Shown here: piece by piece, positions 1 through 10,381 of the stretch
Numbering within the stretch: position 1 is the first letter of the stretch
How the letters are laid out: each line of letters begins with the position of its first letter
NCBI GenBank assembly: GCA_937138255.1
Contig: CAKZOU010000057.1
Coordinates: 1 to 64,000, forward strand
Source: an uncultured Paracoccaceae bacterium
GTDB taxonomy: Bacteria > Pseudomonadota > Alphaproteobacteria > Rhodobacterales > Rhodobacteraceae
Reading direction: 5' to 3'
DNA: 64,000 nt
The notes under the pieces: generated by a model
The model's database searches: none
What the model saw: the letters and a program-made list of their open reading frames with translations, nothing else
What the model was told of the DNA's origin: nothing
Translations under genes and position numbers: made by a program

Positions 1-454
1 GTTCGCGGATCTCCATCTCGACGAGCTCGAGAAGCTCTTCGTCGTCAACCTGGTCGACCTTGTTCATGTAGACGACCATGTAGGGGATGCCCACCTGACG
101 GCCGAGGAGGATGTGCTCGCGGGTCTGCGGCATCGGGCCGTCAGCGGCGTTCACGACGAGGATCGCGCCGTCCATCTGCGCCGCGCCGGTGATCATGTTC
201 TTCACATAGTCGGCGTGGCCGGGGCAGTCGACGTGGGCGTAGTGACGGTTGGCGGTCTCGTACTCGACGTGTGCGGTCGAGATGGTGATGCCGCGGGCCT
301 TCTCTTCCGGCGCGCCGTCAATCTGGTCGTAGGCGCGGAACTCGCCAAAATACTTCGTGATCGCCGCAGTCAGCGTCGTCTTGCCGTGGTCAACGTGACC
401 AATCGTGCCAATGTTAACGTGCGGTTTGTTACGTTCAAACTTTGCCTTAGCCAT
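1..454 (-). CDS. tuf: Elongation factor Tu, N-terminal part (runs off the window)
   Basis: This is the first 151 codons of EF-Tu, the GTPase that delivers aminoacyl-tRNA to the ribosome. The start ATG is at 454-452. The G1 loop GHVDHGKT is at residues 19-26, the effector region with RGITI at about 55-59, the G3 motif DCPGH at about 77-81 and the G4 motif NKVD at about 132-135. Domains 2 and 3 lie beyond the window edge. The match to EF-Tu is essentially complete over the visible part. Many Rhodobacteraceae carry two tuf copies, so this may be tufA or tufB; the window cannot decide. Confidence 0.98.
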   Translation of the reverse strand, partial: MAKAKFERNKPHVNIGTIGHVDHGKTTLTAAITKYFGEFRAYDQIDGAPEEKARGITISTAHVEYETANRHYAHVDCPGHADYVKNMITGAAQMDGAILVVNAADGPMPQTREHILLGRQVGIPYMVVYMNKVDQVDDEELLELVEMEIRE

Positions 455-561
455 CTGCTGGGCGCCTCGTCAGTTCGGGGGCCCTCAGACGGCCCGTTTC
501 AACATCGCGGGCGATGTATTGGCAAACGGCGCGGAAATCAAGCGGCAGTTGTCGGGGCCGC

Positions 562-1188
562 CTATTGGCCGCTCTGACCTTCGGCCACTACCTCCAAGAG
601 ATCGGCGCCGGACAGGATGGTCGGATCGTCGTCCAGCATAACCCGTTGGCCACCGAACCAGTCGCCGTTTTCGCGAATGAGCCGCTCGATTGCGCGAGCC
701 GCATTGTAGGCAAGGCCTGCCATCTGCTCTTCGCGCGATTTGGTATAGCCCGAGCCGAAGATCGTGCCCGCGTCGGCGGGTTCGAAAACGGTGATCTGGA
801 TCGGCTCTTCGTTGAGCTTGGTCTGAGTGGAATCCTCGTAGAAGGTCACGTTGAAGATAAGGATGGACTTGGGCGAGGCGACAATCGGAATGCCCGGCTG
901 GGCAAGGACATAGCCCTGAACGGCAACGGCGGTGTGATAATAGGCGCCACCTTCGTAGCGGCCGAGCCGGTCGCCCACCGCTTGCTTGACCACGGCCACC
1001 CATTCCTCGTTCGAAGCCTCTCGAGAGAACGGCCCCTTTTGAGGATCCACGGCAACGACGATGTTGTAGCCATGCCGGAACTCGCCGATCGGATCGGGCG
1101 TGCCGCTCAGTTTGTCGGTGATCGAGGCGCAAGCCGCAAGGCCGACGAGCGAAAGCACGGCGAAGCCGCGGGTGATGGTTGCGAACAT
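562..1188 (-). CDS. Predicted outer-membrane or periplasmic lipoprotein, function unknown
   Basis: A 208-residue protein with a lipoprotein signal: a hydrophobic segment at residues 8-18 followed by the lipobox LAAC, so Cys20 would be the acylated residue. I start it at the ATG at 1188 because GGGGGA lies just upstream and the signal peptide begins there; a longer reading to 1311 would overlap the 3' end of parC and add no signal-like sequence. The mature part has no motif I recognise. It is 61 bases downstream of parC on the same strand and may be co-transcribed with it. Function is not assigned. Confidence 0.8.
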   Translation of the reverse strand: MFATITRGFAVLSLVGLAACASITDKLSGTPDPIGEFRHGYNIVVAVDPQKGPFSREASNEEWVAVVKQAVGDRLGRYEGGAYYHTAVAVQGYVLAQPGIPIVASPKSILIFNVTFYEDSTQTKLNEEPIQITVFEPADAGTIFGSGYTKSREEQMAGLAYNAARAIERLIRENGDWFGGQRVMLDDDPTILSGADLLEVVAEGQSGQ

Positions 1189-1249
1189 TGCATTCCCCCA
1201 ATGAGACAGCCCGAGGCTAGGAGCATCGCCCACGCGGCGCAAGATCGGC

Positions 1250-3562
1250 TTAGGACGTGAAGCGGTTGTCGCGCGGGAAACCGCGCGGGGCCATGCGGCC
1301 GGTGCCCGCACGCTTGCCTTCCCATTCGGCCAGATCGGTCTCGGTGCGGGTCCGGCCGGCGGGATCGAGCCAACTCAGGCCATCGGCGAAAGTGAAGGTG
1401 GTGGCGTCCGACAGTCCGCCATCCTTGTATTTCTGCAGGCGCACGCCCTTGCCACGGGTCATTTCGGGCAGCTCGTCGAGCGGGAAGACAAGGACTTTGC
1501 GGTTCTCGCCCACCACGGCGACGTGATCGCCCACGGTGCGTCGAACCACGCGGGTCTGGACGCCATCCTTGACGTTGAGGACAACCTTGCCAGCGCGGGT
1601 CTGGGCGATCACCTCGTCCTCGGGCACGACGAAGCCATCCCCTTCGGTCGAGGCAACCAGGAGCTTGGCACCGGGCTTGTGGATCAGGATATCGACGATA
1701 TCGCTGTCGTTCGGCAGGTCGATCATCAGGCGCAGGGGCTCGCCCATGCCGCGCCCGCCGGGAAGACCCGAGGCGCCCACGGTATAGAACCGCCCGTTTT
1801 GCCCCGCGACGATCAGCTTGTCGGTCGTCTCGGCGTGGAACATGAAGCGGCCTTCGTCGCCGTCCTTGAACTTGACCTCGGCATCGAGCGGCTGGTGGCC
1901 CTTCATCGCCCGGATCCAACCCATCTTGGAACAGATCACGGTGATCGGCTCGCGCTCGATCATCGCCTCGAAGGGCACCTCTTCGATCACGCTGCCTTCG
2001 GCGAAGGTCGAGCGGCGGGCGCCGCCGGGGCTGTCTTTGCCAAATTGCTTGCGGGTCTCGCGGAGCTGGTCCGAAATCTTGGACCACTGCAGGCTTTCGC
2101 TCGCCAGAAGATCATCCAGCGCGGCGCGTTCTTCCATCAGGGCATCGCGCTCGCGGACAAGCTCGATCTCTTCAAGGCGGCGGAGGCTCCGCAGGCGCAT
2201 ATTGAGGATCGCCTCGGCCTGAACCTCGGACAATTCGCCCTCGCCGGTGGCGGGCAGCGGCGAGACATAGTCGCGCTCATTCGTGGCGCGGGCGCGTTTG
2301 ACCGACCAGTCCTCGGCCATGAGGGCGGCCTTGGGATCGTCGTCATAGCGGATGATGTCGATCACGCGGTCGAGGTTGAGGAAGGCGACGATCAAACCTT
2401 CGAGCACCTCGAGCCGATGGTCGATCTTCTCCATCCGGTGACGGCTGCGGCGCTGCAAAACCTCGCGGCGGTGATCGAGGAAGGCGCGCAGCACCTCTTT
2501 CATCGAGCAGACCTTGGGCGTCACACCGTCGATCAGCACGTTCATGTTGAGGCTGAAGCGAATCTCCAGATCGGAATTGCGGAACAGCATCCCCATGAGC
2601 ATATCCGGCTCGACCGTCCGCGCCCGCGGCTCAAGGACGATCCGCACGTCATCGGCGCTTTCGTCGCGCACATCGGCCAGAAGAGGCACCTTCTTGGTCT
2701 GGATGACCTCGGCCAGCTTTTCGATCAGCTTGGATTTCTGGACCTGATAGGGGATCTCGGTGACGACAATCTGCCATTGGCCGCGGCCGAGATCCTCGAT
2801 CTCCCACCGCGCGCGCAGGCGGAAGGCGCCGCGGCCGGTCCGATAGGCCTCGGCGATATTCTCGCGCGGCTCGACGATAACGCCGCCGGTGGGGAAATCG
2901 GGGCCGGGGACGTATTCGAGAAGCGTCTCGTCGCGGGCGTTGGGCGCCTTGATGAGATGCAGGCAGGCGTCGATCAGCTCGTGCAGGTTATGCGGCGGGA
3001 TGTTGGTCGCCATGCCGACAGCGATGCCCGAGGAGCCATTTGCCAGAAGGTTGGGGAAGGCGGCAGGCAAAACGACCGGCTCTTCGAGCGTGCCGTCATA
3101 GTTGGGCCGGAAATCGACAGCGTTCTCGGCAAGGCCCTCCATCAGGGCCTCGGCGGCGGCGGTCATCCGTGCCTCGGTATAGCGGCTGGCGGCGGGGTTA
3201 TCGCCGTCGATGTTGCCGAAGTTGCCTTGGCCATCCACGAGCGGATAGCGGACGTTGAAATCCTGCGCGAGGCGGGCCATCGCGTCATAGATCGCGGCGT
3301 CGCCATGCGGGTGATAGTTGCCCATCACGTCGCCGGAAATCTTGGCCGATTTGCGGAATCCACCTGCAGGCGAAAGCTTCAGCTCGCGCATCGCATAAAG
3401 GATGCGGCGGTGAACCGGCTTCAACCCGTCGCGCGCATCGGGGAGTGCACGGTGCATGATCGTCGACAACGCATAAGTCAGATACCGCTCGCCAATGGCG
3501 CGGCTCAGGGTCTCGGTAAACTCGGATTGGCCGATATTGTTGTCGTCTGTCAGGTCGGTCAT
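1250..3562 (-). CDS. parC: DNA topoisomerase IV subunit A
   Basis: A 770-residue type IIA topoisomerase A subunit, which with ParE decatenates daughter chromosomes. The winged-helix motif runs through YHPHGD (about residues 83-88), and the DNA-cleaving tyrosine is Tyr128 in the AASRYTEAR motif. The C-terminal half has the beta-propeller blades expected of ParC. I call ParC rather than GyrA because the length is below the roughly 900 residues usual for alphaproteobacterial GyrA and the C-terminal GyrA box is not obvious. At the position of E. coli ParC Ser80 it has Ala89. It is divergent from the SH3 protein gene. Confidence 0.93.
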   Translation of the reverse strand: MTDLTDDNNIGQSEFTETLSRAIGERYLTYALSTIMHRALPDARDGLKPVHRRILYAMRELKLSPAGGFRKSAKISGDVMGNYHPHGDAAIYDAMARLAQDFNVRYPLVDGQGNFGNIDGDNPAASRYTEARMTAAAEALMEGLAENAVDFRPNYDGTLEEPVVLPAAFPNLLANGSSGIAVGMATNIPPHNLHELIDACLHLIKAPNARDETLLEYVPGPDFPTGGVIVEPRENIAEAYRTGRGAFRLRARWEIEDLGRGQWQIVVTEIPYQVQKSKLIEKLAEVIQTKKVPLLADVRDESADDVRIVLEPRARTVEPDMLMGMLFRNSDLEIRFSLNMNVLIDGVTPKVCSMKEVLRAFLDHRREVLQRRSRHRMEKIDHRLEVLEGLIVAFLNLDRVIDIIRYDDDPKAALMAEDWSVKRARATNERDYVSPLPATGEGELSEVQAEAILNMRLRSLRRLEEIELVRERDALMEERAALDDLLASESLQWSKISDQLRETRKQFGKDSPGGARRSTFAEGSVIEEVPFEAMIEREPITVICSKMGWIRAMKGHQPLDAEVKFKDGDEGRFMFHAETTDKLIVAGQNGRFYTVGASGLPGGRGMGEPLRLMIDLPNDSDIVDILIHKPGAKLLVASTEGDGFVVPEDEVIAQTRAGKVVLNVKDGVQTRVVRRTVGDHVAVVGENRKVLVFPLDELPEMTRGKGVRLQKYKDGGLSDATTFTFADGLSWLDPAGRTRTETDLAEWEGKRAGTGRMAPRGFPRDNRFTS

Positions 3563-3693
3563 GGATGTTGTGTAGCGGCCTCGATTGGGGCCGTAAAGGC
3601 GGGAAGGCGCGTGGGGGAGACAAGTTTTTGACCCGCCCCGAAATTCGGGTAAAGAAGGCGGGTCCCCACTTTCTCAGGACGCCACGGAAGAAG

Positions 3694-4272
3694 ATGTTCG
3701 GAACGCGCAGCTATATCATTGTCACCTTCGCCTTCCTCTTCTGGCTCTACTATGTGGCGTCGGGTGGCGGCGCGTTCGAGCCGGAGCAGTGGCCCGAAGT
3801 GCCCGTGGCCCGGGTCCAGCCCGCGCCTGTGCCGGAGCCGGAACCCGAGCCGGTGATCGCGGAAGAGATTGCGCCCGCAGCGGTCGAGCCTGCGCCCGCC
3901 GCCGACGGGGCCGCCATACTCGACGCGCTCACCGAAGCCGCGCCCGCCGAGACGGTGCCCTTGCCCGATCTTTCCGGCGCGGGGCTGGAGAACGCATTTT
4001 CCTTCACCGAACCCGTGGCCCCGATCGGGATCGCGCCCGAGGCGATCGTCGCCGCGCCCGAACCCGCGGCCGAGCCCGTCAGGATCGCGGGCAGCCGCGT
4101 GAATATCCGATCCGGCCCCGGCACCGAGAACGGCGTGGTCACGACGCTGGACGGCGGCGTGGTCGTGGAAGTCTTGTCGCGGGCCGAGAACGGCTGGGTC
4201 GAGATTCGTCTGCCGGATGATCTCGGCACGGGCTGGGTTTCCGGCACGCTTGTCGAACCCGCGGCGGAATAG
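3694..4272 (+). CDS. Membrane-anchored SH3-domain protein
   Basis: A 192-residue protein with one N-terminal membrane segment (about residues 4-22), a long Pro/Glu/Ala-rich linker and a bacterial SH3 domain at about residues 128-190, marked by SRVNIRSGPG and the closing GWVSG. Such SH3b domains usually bind peptidoglycan or partner proteins in the periplasm. I use the ATG at 3694, preceded by GGAAG, because it starts directly before the membrane anchor; the open frame extends back to 3565 without signal-like sequence. No partner is evident from the neighbours, and the specific role is unknown. Confidence 0.8.
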   Translation: MFGTRSYIIVTFAFLFWLYYVASGGGAFEPEQWPEVPVARVQPAPVPEPEPEPVIAEEIAPAAVEPAPAADGAAILDALTEAAPAETVPLPDLSGAGLENAFSFTEPVAPIGIAPEAIVAAPEPAAEPVRIAGSRVNIRSGPGTENGVVTTLDGGVVVEVLSRAENGWVEIRLPDDLGTGWVSGTLVEPAAE

Positions 4273-4310
4273 GCCTTGCGGGCCACAGCCTCAAAGATCA
4301 CAACCGCGCC

Positions 4311-5138
4311 ATGACACAGAAATCCGTTCTTATCACCGGCTGTTCCTCTGGCATCGGCTATGACGCCGCCCAAGGTCTGCGCGAGCGCGGCTGGCGCGTT
4401 TTTGCCTCTTGCCGTCAGGAAGAGGATTGCGAACGCCTGCGCGGCCTCGGCTTTGACAGCCCGCGCATCGACTATACCGATGCGGCCTCGATCCGGTCGG
4501 GTCTTGATGAGGTTCTTGCGGCCACCGGCGGCACGCTCGACGCCCTCTTCAACAATGGCGCCTTCGCCTGCCCCGGCTTGGTCGAAGACCTGCCGACCGA
4601 TGCCCTGCGGGCAATTTTCGAGACGAATTTCTTTGGCTGGCACGAGCTGACCCGCGCGGTCATCCCCGTGATGCGCGCCCAAGGCCATGGGCGGATCGTG
4701 AATAACTCCTCGGTCCTGGGCATCGTCGGCATGAAATGGCGCGGCGCCTATGTCTCGACCAAATTCGCGCTTGAAGGCCTCACGGATGTTCTGCGGCTCG
4801 AGATGCGGAAAGGCGGGATCGACGTGATCCTCATCGAACCGGGGCCCATCACCTCGAAGATCCGCGAAAACGCAATCGCCCATTTCGAGCGCTGGATCGA
4901 CTGGGAAAACTCGGCGCGGCGCGACCACTACAAAGCCCTGCACGGGCGGCTCTATACCGAGGCCGGCCCCGACAAGTTCGAGCTTCCGGCGCGGGCTGTG
5001 ACCGAAAAACTGATCCACGCGCTGGAATCGCAGCGCCCCCGCGCCCGCTATTACGTCACCACACCCACCTATGTCGCTGGTCTCGGCCGTCGCCTGTTGC
5101 CGACCCGCTGGCTCGACCGTTTCACCGGCGGACGCTAG
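4311..5138 (+). CDS. Short-chain dehydrogenase/reductase family oxidoreductase
   Basis: A 275-residue SDR enzyme. The nucleotide-binding motif TGCSSGIG is at residues 9-16, the NNG structural motif at about 81-83, the catalytic serine at 133/134 and the YVSTK catalytic motif at 147-151. It therefore has a complete Ser-Tyr-Lys site and should be an active NAD(P)H-dependent reductase or dehydrogenase. The substrate cannot be read from the sequence. It starts 38 bases after the SH3 gene on the same strand; the two may share a transcript but no functional link is obvious. Confidence 0.88.
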   Translation: MTQKSVLITGCSSGIGYDAAQGLRERGWRVFASCRQEEDCERLRGLGFDSPRIDYTDAASIRSGLDEVLAATGGTLDALFNNGAFACPGLVEDLPTDALRAIFETNFFGWHELTRAVIPVMRAQGHGRIVNNSSVLGIVGMKWRGAYVSTKFALEGLTDVLRLEMRKGGIDVILIEPGPITSKIRENAIAHFERWIDWENSARRDHYKALHGRLYTEAGPDKFELPARAVTEKLIHALESQRPRARYYVTTPTYVAGLGRRLLPTRWLDRFTGGR

Positions 5139-5196
5139 CGTTTTCTTTTGTCGCCCGGCCTGCTAGAGGCAAGGCAAATGGTTATCGGAGCCCGTC

Positions 5197-5403
5197 ATGG
5201 CCAGTGATCCCCTCTTTTACGTCGTCGTCGCCGCCTGTCTGCTTGTTCTCTTCATCCTTCTTTGGGGTGTTGGATCGTTCGGGCGCGGCGGGGAATACAA
5301 CAAGCGCAACGCCAACAAGATCATGCGCTATCGCCTTGGGGCGCAGTTCGTTGCGGTGCTCTTGATCCTTCTGTTCATCTGGGTCCGCAGCAAAGGGGCC
5401 TGA
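5197..5403 (+). CDS. Small twin-transmembrane (HIG1-like) protein
   Basis: A 68-residue protein with two hydrophobic helices (about residues 7-27 and 48-63) joined by a basic, polar loop rich in Asn, Lys and Arg. This layout is that of the bacterial twin-transmembrane or HIG1-domain proteins, relatives of a mitochondrial respiratory-complex assembly factor. It ends one base before the adenosyltransferase gene begins and lies upstream of etfBA, so it is probably part of that operon. Its role here is inferred only from family resemblance. Confidence 0.8.
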   Translation: MASDPLFYVVVAACLLVLFILLWGVGSFGRGGEYNKRNANKIMRYRLGAQFVAVLLILLFIWVRSKGA

Positions 5404-5404
5404 G

Positions 5405-5977
5405 ATGGTCGTCCTCAACAAGATCTACACCAAGACCGGCGACAAGGGCGAAACCGCCCTCAGCGATGGCACGCGGGTGGCGAAGGATTCGCTCCGCGTC
5501 GAGGCCTACGGCACGGTTGACGAGACCAACGCCACCGTCGGCACCGCGCGCCTTCATGCCGAGGGCGACGTGGACGCGGCGCTGGCGCGGATCCAGAACG
5601 ATCTTTTCGACCTTGGCGCAGATCTTTCGCGCCCCGCGCCCGAGAAGGATGCCGAGGCGGGCTATCCGGTTTTGCGCGTTGTCGATGCTCAGGTCGAGCG
5701 CCTCGAGGCCGAGATCGACGCCATGACCAAGGTGCTCGAGCCGCTGCGCAGCTTTGTCCTGCCGGGAGGCACCGCGCTTGCCGCGCATCTGCATATCTGC
5801 CGCACCGTTTCGCGCCGCGCCGAGCGGCTTGCGGTGGGGCTTGCCGCCTCGGAGGCGGTCAATCCGGCGGCGGTTCGTTACCTCAATCGCCTGTCGGACT
5901 GGTTCTTCGTTGCCGCCCGTATGGCCAATGACGAAGGCCGCGCCGATGTGCTTTGGGTTCCCGGCGCCAACCGCTGA
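5405..5977 (+). CDS. Cob(I)alamin adenosyltransferase, PduO type
   Basis: A 190-residue ATP:corrinoid adenosyltransferase of the PduO/MMAB family, which makes adenosylcobalamin from cob(I)alamin. Family hallmarks are the N-terminal IYTKTGDKGET segment, VEAYGTVDETNA, the SFVLPGGT strand and the CRTVSRRAER helix that contributes ATP and cobalamin contacts. It lies just after the twin-transmembrane gene and before etfBA. It is a different fold from the CobO-type enzyme at 60057, so the genome has at least two unrelated adenosyltransferases. A likely client is methylmalonyl- or ethylmalonyl-CoA mutase; that is inference. Confidence 0.92.
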   Translation: MVVLNKIYTKTGDKGETALSDGTRVAKDSLRVEAYGTVDETNATVGTARLHAEGDVDAALARIQNDLFDLGADLSRPAPEKDAEAGYPVLRVVDAQVERLEAEIDAMTKVLEPLRSFVLPGGTALAAHLHICRTVSRRAERLAVGLAASEAVNPAAVRYLNRLSDWFFVAARMANDEGRADVLWVPGANR

Positions 5978-6104
5978 CATCCGCTAACAGTGAAAGAACG
6001 TGGCGTAGCTATGCTGCGGCGCGTCGATTTTGCACTGTCCTCGCCCCCGCTCCCTTGGTAACACCACGCCGAGTCATTGCGATTGCGATAGGAGAACTGC
6101 GACG

Positions 6105-6862
6105 ATGAAGGTGCTCGTGCCCGTCAAGCGCGTGATCGACTACAACGTGAAGGTCCGTGTGAAAGCGGATGGTTCCGGTGTCGATCTTGCAAACGTCAAG
6201 ATGTCGATGAACCCGTTCGACGAGATTGCCGTGGAAGAGGCGATCCGCCTCAAGGAAGCCGGAAAGGCCGACGAGGTCATCGCGGTTTCGATCGGTGTGA
6301 AGCAATCGCAGGAAACCCTGCGGACCGCTCTTGCCATGGGCGCCGACCGGGCGATCCTGATCGAGGCGACCGACGATGTTCATACCGATATCGAGCCCTT
6401 GGCCGTTGCCAAGCTTCTGGCGGCAGTCGTCAAGGAAGAGCAGCCCGGCCTCGTGCTGACCGGCAAGCAGGCGATCGACAACGACATGAACGCCACCGGC
6501 CAGATGCTCTCGGCCCTCTTGGGCTGGTCGCAGGCCACCTTTGCCTCGAAGGTCGAGGTCGAAGGCGATAATGCCAAGGTCACCCGCGAGGTTGACGGCG
6601 GCCTTCAGACCATTTCGGTCAAGATGCCGGCGATCATCAGCGTTGACCTGCGCCTCAACGAGCCGCGCTATGCGAGCTTGCCCAACATCATGAAGGCCAA
6701 GAAAAAGCCGCTCGATGAAAAGACGCCCGCCGACTATGGCGTTGACGTGAGCCCGCGCCTGACGGTCGTCAAGACCACCGAGCCCGAGGCCCGCAAGGCT
6801 GGCGTGATCGTCAAGACGGTCGATGAACTTGTAGCGAAACTCAAGGAAGCGGGGGCGATCTG

Positions 6863-6863
<1 letters not shown>
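6105..6863 (+). CDS. etfB: Electron transfer flavoprotein, beta subunit
   Basis: A 252-residue EtfB, which with EtfA carries electrons from acyl-CoA dehydrogenases to ETF:quinone oxidoreductase. The N-terminus [14 protein letters not shown], the [11 protein letters not shown] motif and the later [20 protein letters not shown] signature are characteristic. I start at the ATG at 6105, preceded by AGGAG; the open frame upstream to 6030 is not protein-like. Its stop overlaps the etfA start by one base, so the subunits are translationally coupled. The methylsuccinyl-CoA dehydrogenase at about 17 kb is one expected donor. Confidence 0.97.
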
Positions 6864-7789
<926 letters not shown>

Positions 7790-7809
7790 GCTGGTGGCAA
7801 TCCAGTAGC

Positions 7810-7843
7810 GGGCCCGCGCAGCGATGCGCGGGCCCTTTTATTT
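7810..7843 (+). terminator. Intrinsic terminator after etfBA
   Basis: A perfect 11-bp stem (7810-7820 with 7825-7835), a GCGA tetraloop and a TTTTATTT tail. It ends the etf operon. The stop codon of the convergent DUF6473 gene lies in the T-tract. Confidence 0.93.
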
Positions 7844-8677
7844 GGTATGGCGCCCGATAGCACCGGCCAGAAGAAGTGCTGCCTCCTCATGCGCGCCAGC
7901 GCCGGGCAGCTCAGACGCGATACTGGCCTCGCTTTGTGGAAAGCTCATCCCATCGGTCCCGCGCTGGAGAGCCTCGGCTGAGGTCTGCGCGACCACGACA
8001 TCAAGGACTTTGTCCCGCAGCTGTTCGACCATGGTCCGGCTGACCAGCATTGGTTCGGTCTTGAAAGGTTCTGGCCGAGCTGTCCACGGCTGATCATCCA
8101 AAGGTTGATCAGACAGCCACAGCAGGACGACACGCTGTCCGATCTTGTCGAGCAGGGTCCGCATTCTCGCAAGCCAAGCCATTTGGAGCTCGGTTCGGAT
8201 GATCTCAAACCGCTCGGGCGAACGCTCGTAGAGCGCGCCGAGGAGATGGCGGGTAAAGTTGTATTCGGAGAAATCCATATCTGGAAAAAGTGCAGCCATC
8301 AGAGGCGAGCCGCTTAGAAACCTGTCGTTACGGCGCGGATGGACTTTGTAGAACCGGTTGGAAAGGTTGTGCGCGCCCATCATCTGGATGACCGTGATGT
8401 CGGCCGTGGCGCAGGCGGCCATGATGGTCGGATCGTTCACGAAAACATCGACGCCAGCATTCACCACCCCAAAATTGACGCAGGTTCTGCCAAGCGCCGC
8501 CTCGACCAGCGCCGGATAGGGATGATCGAGGTATTTGCCAAAGGTCTCCGTCCCACCGATGAAAGCGTGATAGCGTCCACTCAGGTTGCGCTTCGGAGCT
8601 CGGAAAAAGAGCCTTGAGTTGCCATAGCGGCAAGAGGGGATTGCCGAGCGAAGCTCGACAAGTCGATCATGTTTCAT
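7838..8677 (-). CDS. DUF6473 family protein, function unknown
   Basis: A 279-residue protein resembling the DUF6473 family, which is found mainly in Rhodobacteraceae. The segments around [11 protein letters not shown] and the [12 protein letters not shown] region look like a SGNH-hydrolase-like or sulfotransferase-associated fold, but no catalytic set can be pinned down by eye. I start at the ATG at 8677, preceded by GGTGGGA; the open frame continues upstream to 8752 in poorer context. It is convergent with etfBA and divergent from hbd. No function is assigned. Confidence 0.75.
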   Translation of the reverse strand: MKHDRLVELRSAIPSCRYGNSRLFFRAPKRNLSGRYHAFIGGTETFGKYLDHPYPALVEAALGRTCVNFGVVNAGVDVFVNDPTIMAACATADITVIQMMGAHNLSNRFYKVHPRRNDRFLSGSPLMAALFPDMDFSEYNFTRHLLGALYERSPERFEIIRTELQMAWLARMRTLLDKIGQRVVLLWLSDQPLDDQPWTARPEPFKTEPMLVSRTMVEQLRDKVLDVVVAQTSAEALQRGTDGMSFPQSEASIASELPGAGAHEEAALLLAGAIGRHTK

Positions 8678-8835
8678 GGTTCCCACCAAATTTTCAAACT
8701 CACCACACACAGGTTTCCTCCACAAACCTTGCCATTTCGCTAAACAACGCATTTGAGTGGTTTCGAGCCGTGATCGCGCCTTGAAGCTGGCGGCTTTGCG
8801 AGCCTATTGTGCGGCAGCTTTCAAAAGGACAGGCC

Positions 8836-9711
8836 ATGCAGGTTGAACGAGTGGGCGTCGTTGGCGCCGGTCAGATGGGCAACGGGATCGCGCATGTTCT
8901 GGCTCTGGCCGAATACGATGTGTTGATGACAGATATCAGCGCCGATGCGCTGTCTGCCGCTATGGCCTTGATCGACAAGAACATGACCCGTCAGGTCTCG
9001 AAAGGGGCGATTTCCGAGGCGCAGAGGGCTATCGCGCTTGGCCGGATTAAAACAACTCAGACCCTTTCCGATCTCGGCCAGACCGACCTTGTGATCGAGG
9101 CCGCAACCGAGCGCGAGACAATCAAACAAGCCATCTTCGAAGACCTGCTGCCGCATCTGAAACCGACGACGATCCTCACCTCGAACACCTCGTCTATCTC
9201 GATCACCCGACTTGCCAGCCGCACGGACCGGCCTGAAAAATTCATGGGCTTCCACTTCATGAACCCGGTGCCGGTGATGCAACTCGTCGAATTGATCCGT
9301 GGCATTGCCACCGACGACGAAACCTTCAGCGCCTGCTATGCCGTGGTTGAGCGGATCGGCAAAACGGCGGCCACCGCCGAGGATTTCCCCGCCTTTATCG
9401 TCAATCGCATCCTGATGCCGATGATAAACGAGGCGATCTATACGCTCTATGAGGGCGTGGGCTCGGTCCGCTCGATCGACACCTCGCTCAAGTTAGGCGC
9501 CAATCACCCGATGGGGCCCTTGGAGCTTGCCGATTTCATCGGCCTCGACACCTGCCTTGCGATCATGAACGTGTTGCACGAGGGGCTGGCGGATACCAAA
9601 TACCGCCCCTGCCCGCTTTTGACCAAATACGTCGAGGCCGGTTGGCTCGGCCGCAAGACCAATCGCGGCTTCTATGATTACCGTGGGGAAACCCCGGTCC
9701 CGACGCGCTAG
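8836..9711 (+). CDS. hbd: 3-hydroxybutyryl-CoA dehydrogenase
   Basis: A 291-residue L-3-hydroxyacyl-CoA dehydrogenase of the single-domain Hbd type, which interconverts acetoacetyl-CoA and 3-hydroxybutyryl-CoA. The Rossmann motif GAGQMG is at residues 10-15. The active-site region includes Ser119 in SNTSS and His140 in GFHFMNP, with Glu152 close behind. The ATG at 8836 follows AAGGA. It belongs naturally with etfBA and acyl-CoA metabolism. Its stop codon overlaps the end of the convergent HPr gene by four bases. Confidence 0.93.
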   Translation: MQVERVGVVGAGQMGNGIAHVLALAEYDVLMTDISADALSAAMALIDKNMTRQVSKGAISEAQRAIALGRIKTTQTLSDLGQTDLVIEAATERETIKQAIFEDLLPHLKPTTILTSNTSSISITRLASRTDRPEKFMGFHFMNPVPVMQLVELIRGIATDDETFSACYAVVERIGKTAATAEDFPAFIVNRILMPMINEAIYTLYEGVGSVRSIDTSLKLGANHPMGPLELADFIGLDTCLAIMNVLHEGLADTKYRPCPLLTKYVEAGWLGRKTNRGFYDYRGETPVPTR

Positions 9712-9977
9712 GCGCCTTCACCGAATTTGTCTGCCACAAGGGCGGCAATCGCTTGCATCAACTGATCGGCCTCCGGCCCCTCGGTTTCGACCGTGATGGT
9801 CGAGCCCTGCGAGGCCGCCAGCATCAGTAGGCCCATGATGCTATCGCCGCCCGCGTCGAGCCCGTCTTTCGAGACGGTCGCCCGAGCGTCATGGCCTTCG
9901 ACAACCTCGACCAGCTTGGCCGAGGCGCGGGCATGAAGCCCTTTGATATTCACAATCTTCAAATCTGAAACAGGCAT
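9708..9977 (-). CDS. ptsH: HPr phosphocarrier protein
   Basis: An 89-residue HPr. His15 in KGLHARASA is the EI/EIIA phosphorylation site, and Ser46 in GGDSIMGLL is the site used by HPr kinase. It is the last gene of a minus-strand run chvI-chvG-hprK-rapZ-EIIA-ptsH and overlaps the EIIA stop by one base. In alphaproteobacteria this incomplete phosphotransferase chain is regulatory rather than a sugar uptake system. Confidence 0.95.
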   Translation of the reverse strand: MPVSDLKIVNIKGLHARASAKLVEVVEGHDARATVSKDGLDAGGDSIMGLLMLAASQGSTITVETEGPEADQLMQAIAALVADKFGEGA

Positions 9978-10381
9978 TAATCAAAACTCAGGTCTGGTTC
10001 TACCGAATGGCAATTTATGTATTTGCGGCCTGCGGCCATGGCGGCCTCGACAGCGTCGGGCACCGATTTCTTGCGGCTCTTGGCGAGCTTGAGAAGCATC
10101 GGCAGGTTCATCCCATAAAGGATGCGGCGGTTTGAGGGCCCGCAGGCGCGGAGAGAAAGATTCGAGGGAGAGCCACCGAAGATGTCGGTGACAATCACCA
10201 CGCCATCACCCGTATCGACCGCATCCGCCGCATCACAGATCTCGTCCTGCTTGGTGGCGCGATCATCCTCGGGGCCGATCGAAACAGCGCTCATGCCGCT
10301 TTGACGGCCGACGACGTGTTCGACCGCGGCGAGGTATTCCCGCGCCAATCCACCATGTGCCACGATCACGATTCCGATCAC
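9977..10381 (-). CDS. Mannose-family PTS EIIA protein (regulatory)
   Basis: A 134-residue EIIA of the mannose family, with the phosphorylatable His9 in the motif IVAHGG and a GGSPSN loop at about residues 89-94. No EIIB or EIIC permease is nearby, so it probably accepts phosphate from HPr and acts as a regulator. It overlaps rapZ by four bases and ptsH by one base, consistent with one translationally coupled operon. It is often named ptsM or manX in relatives. Confidence 0.92.
   Translation of the reverse strand: MIGIVIVAHGGLAREYLAAVEHVVGRQSGMSAVSIGPEDDRATKQDEICDAADAVDTGDGVVIVTDIFGGSPSNLSLRACGPSNRRILYGMNLPMLLKLAKSRKKSVPDAVEAAMAAGRKYINCHSVEPDLSFD

Noticed and set aside
1523-3631. 702-codon plus-strand open frame opposite parC
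   Set aside because: It mirrors the parC codons and has no domain or ribosome-binding site; long antisense frames are expected in G+C-rich DNA.
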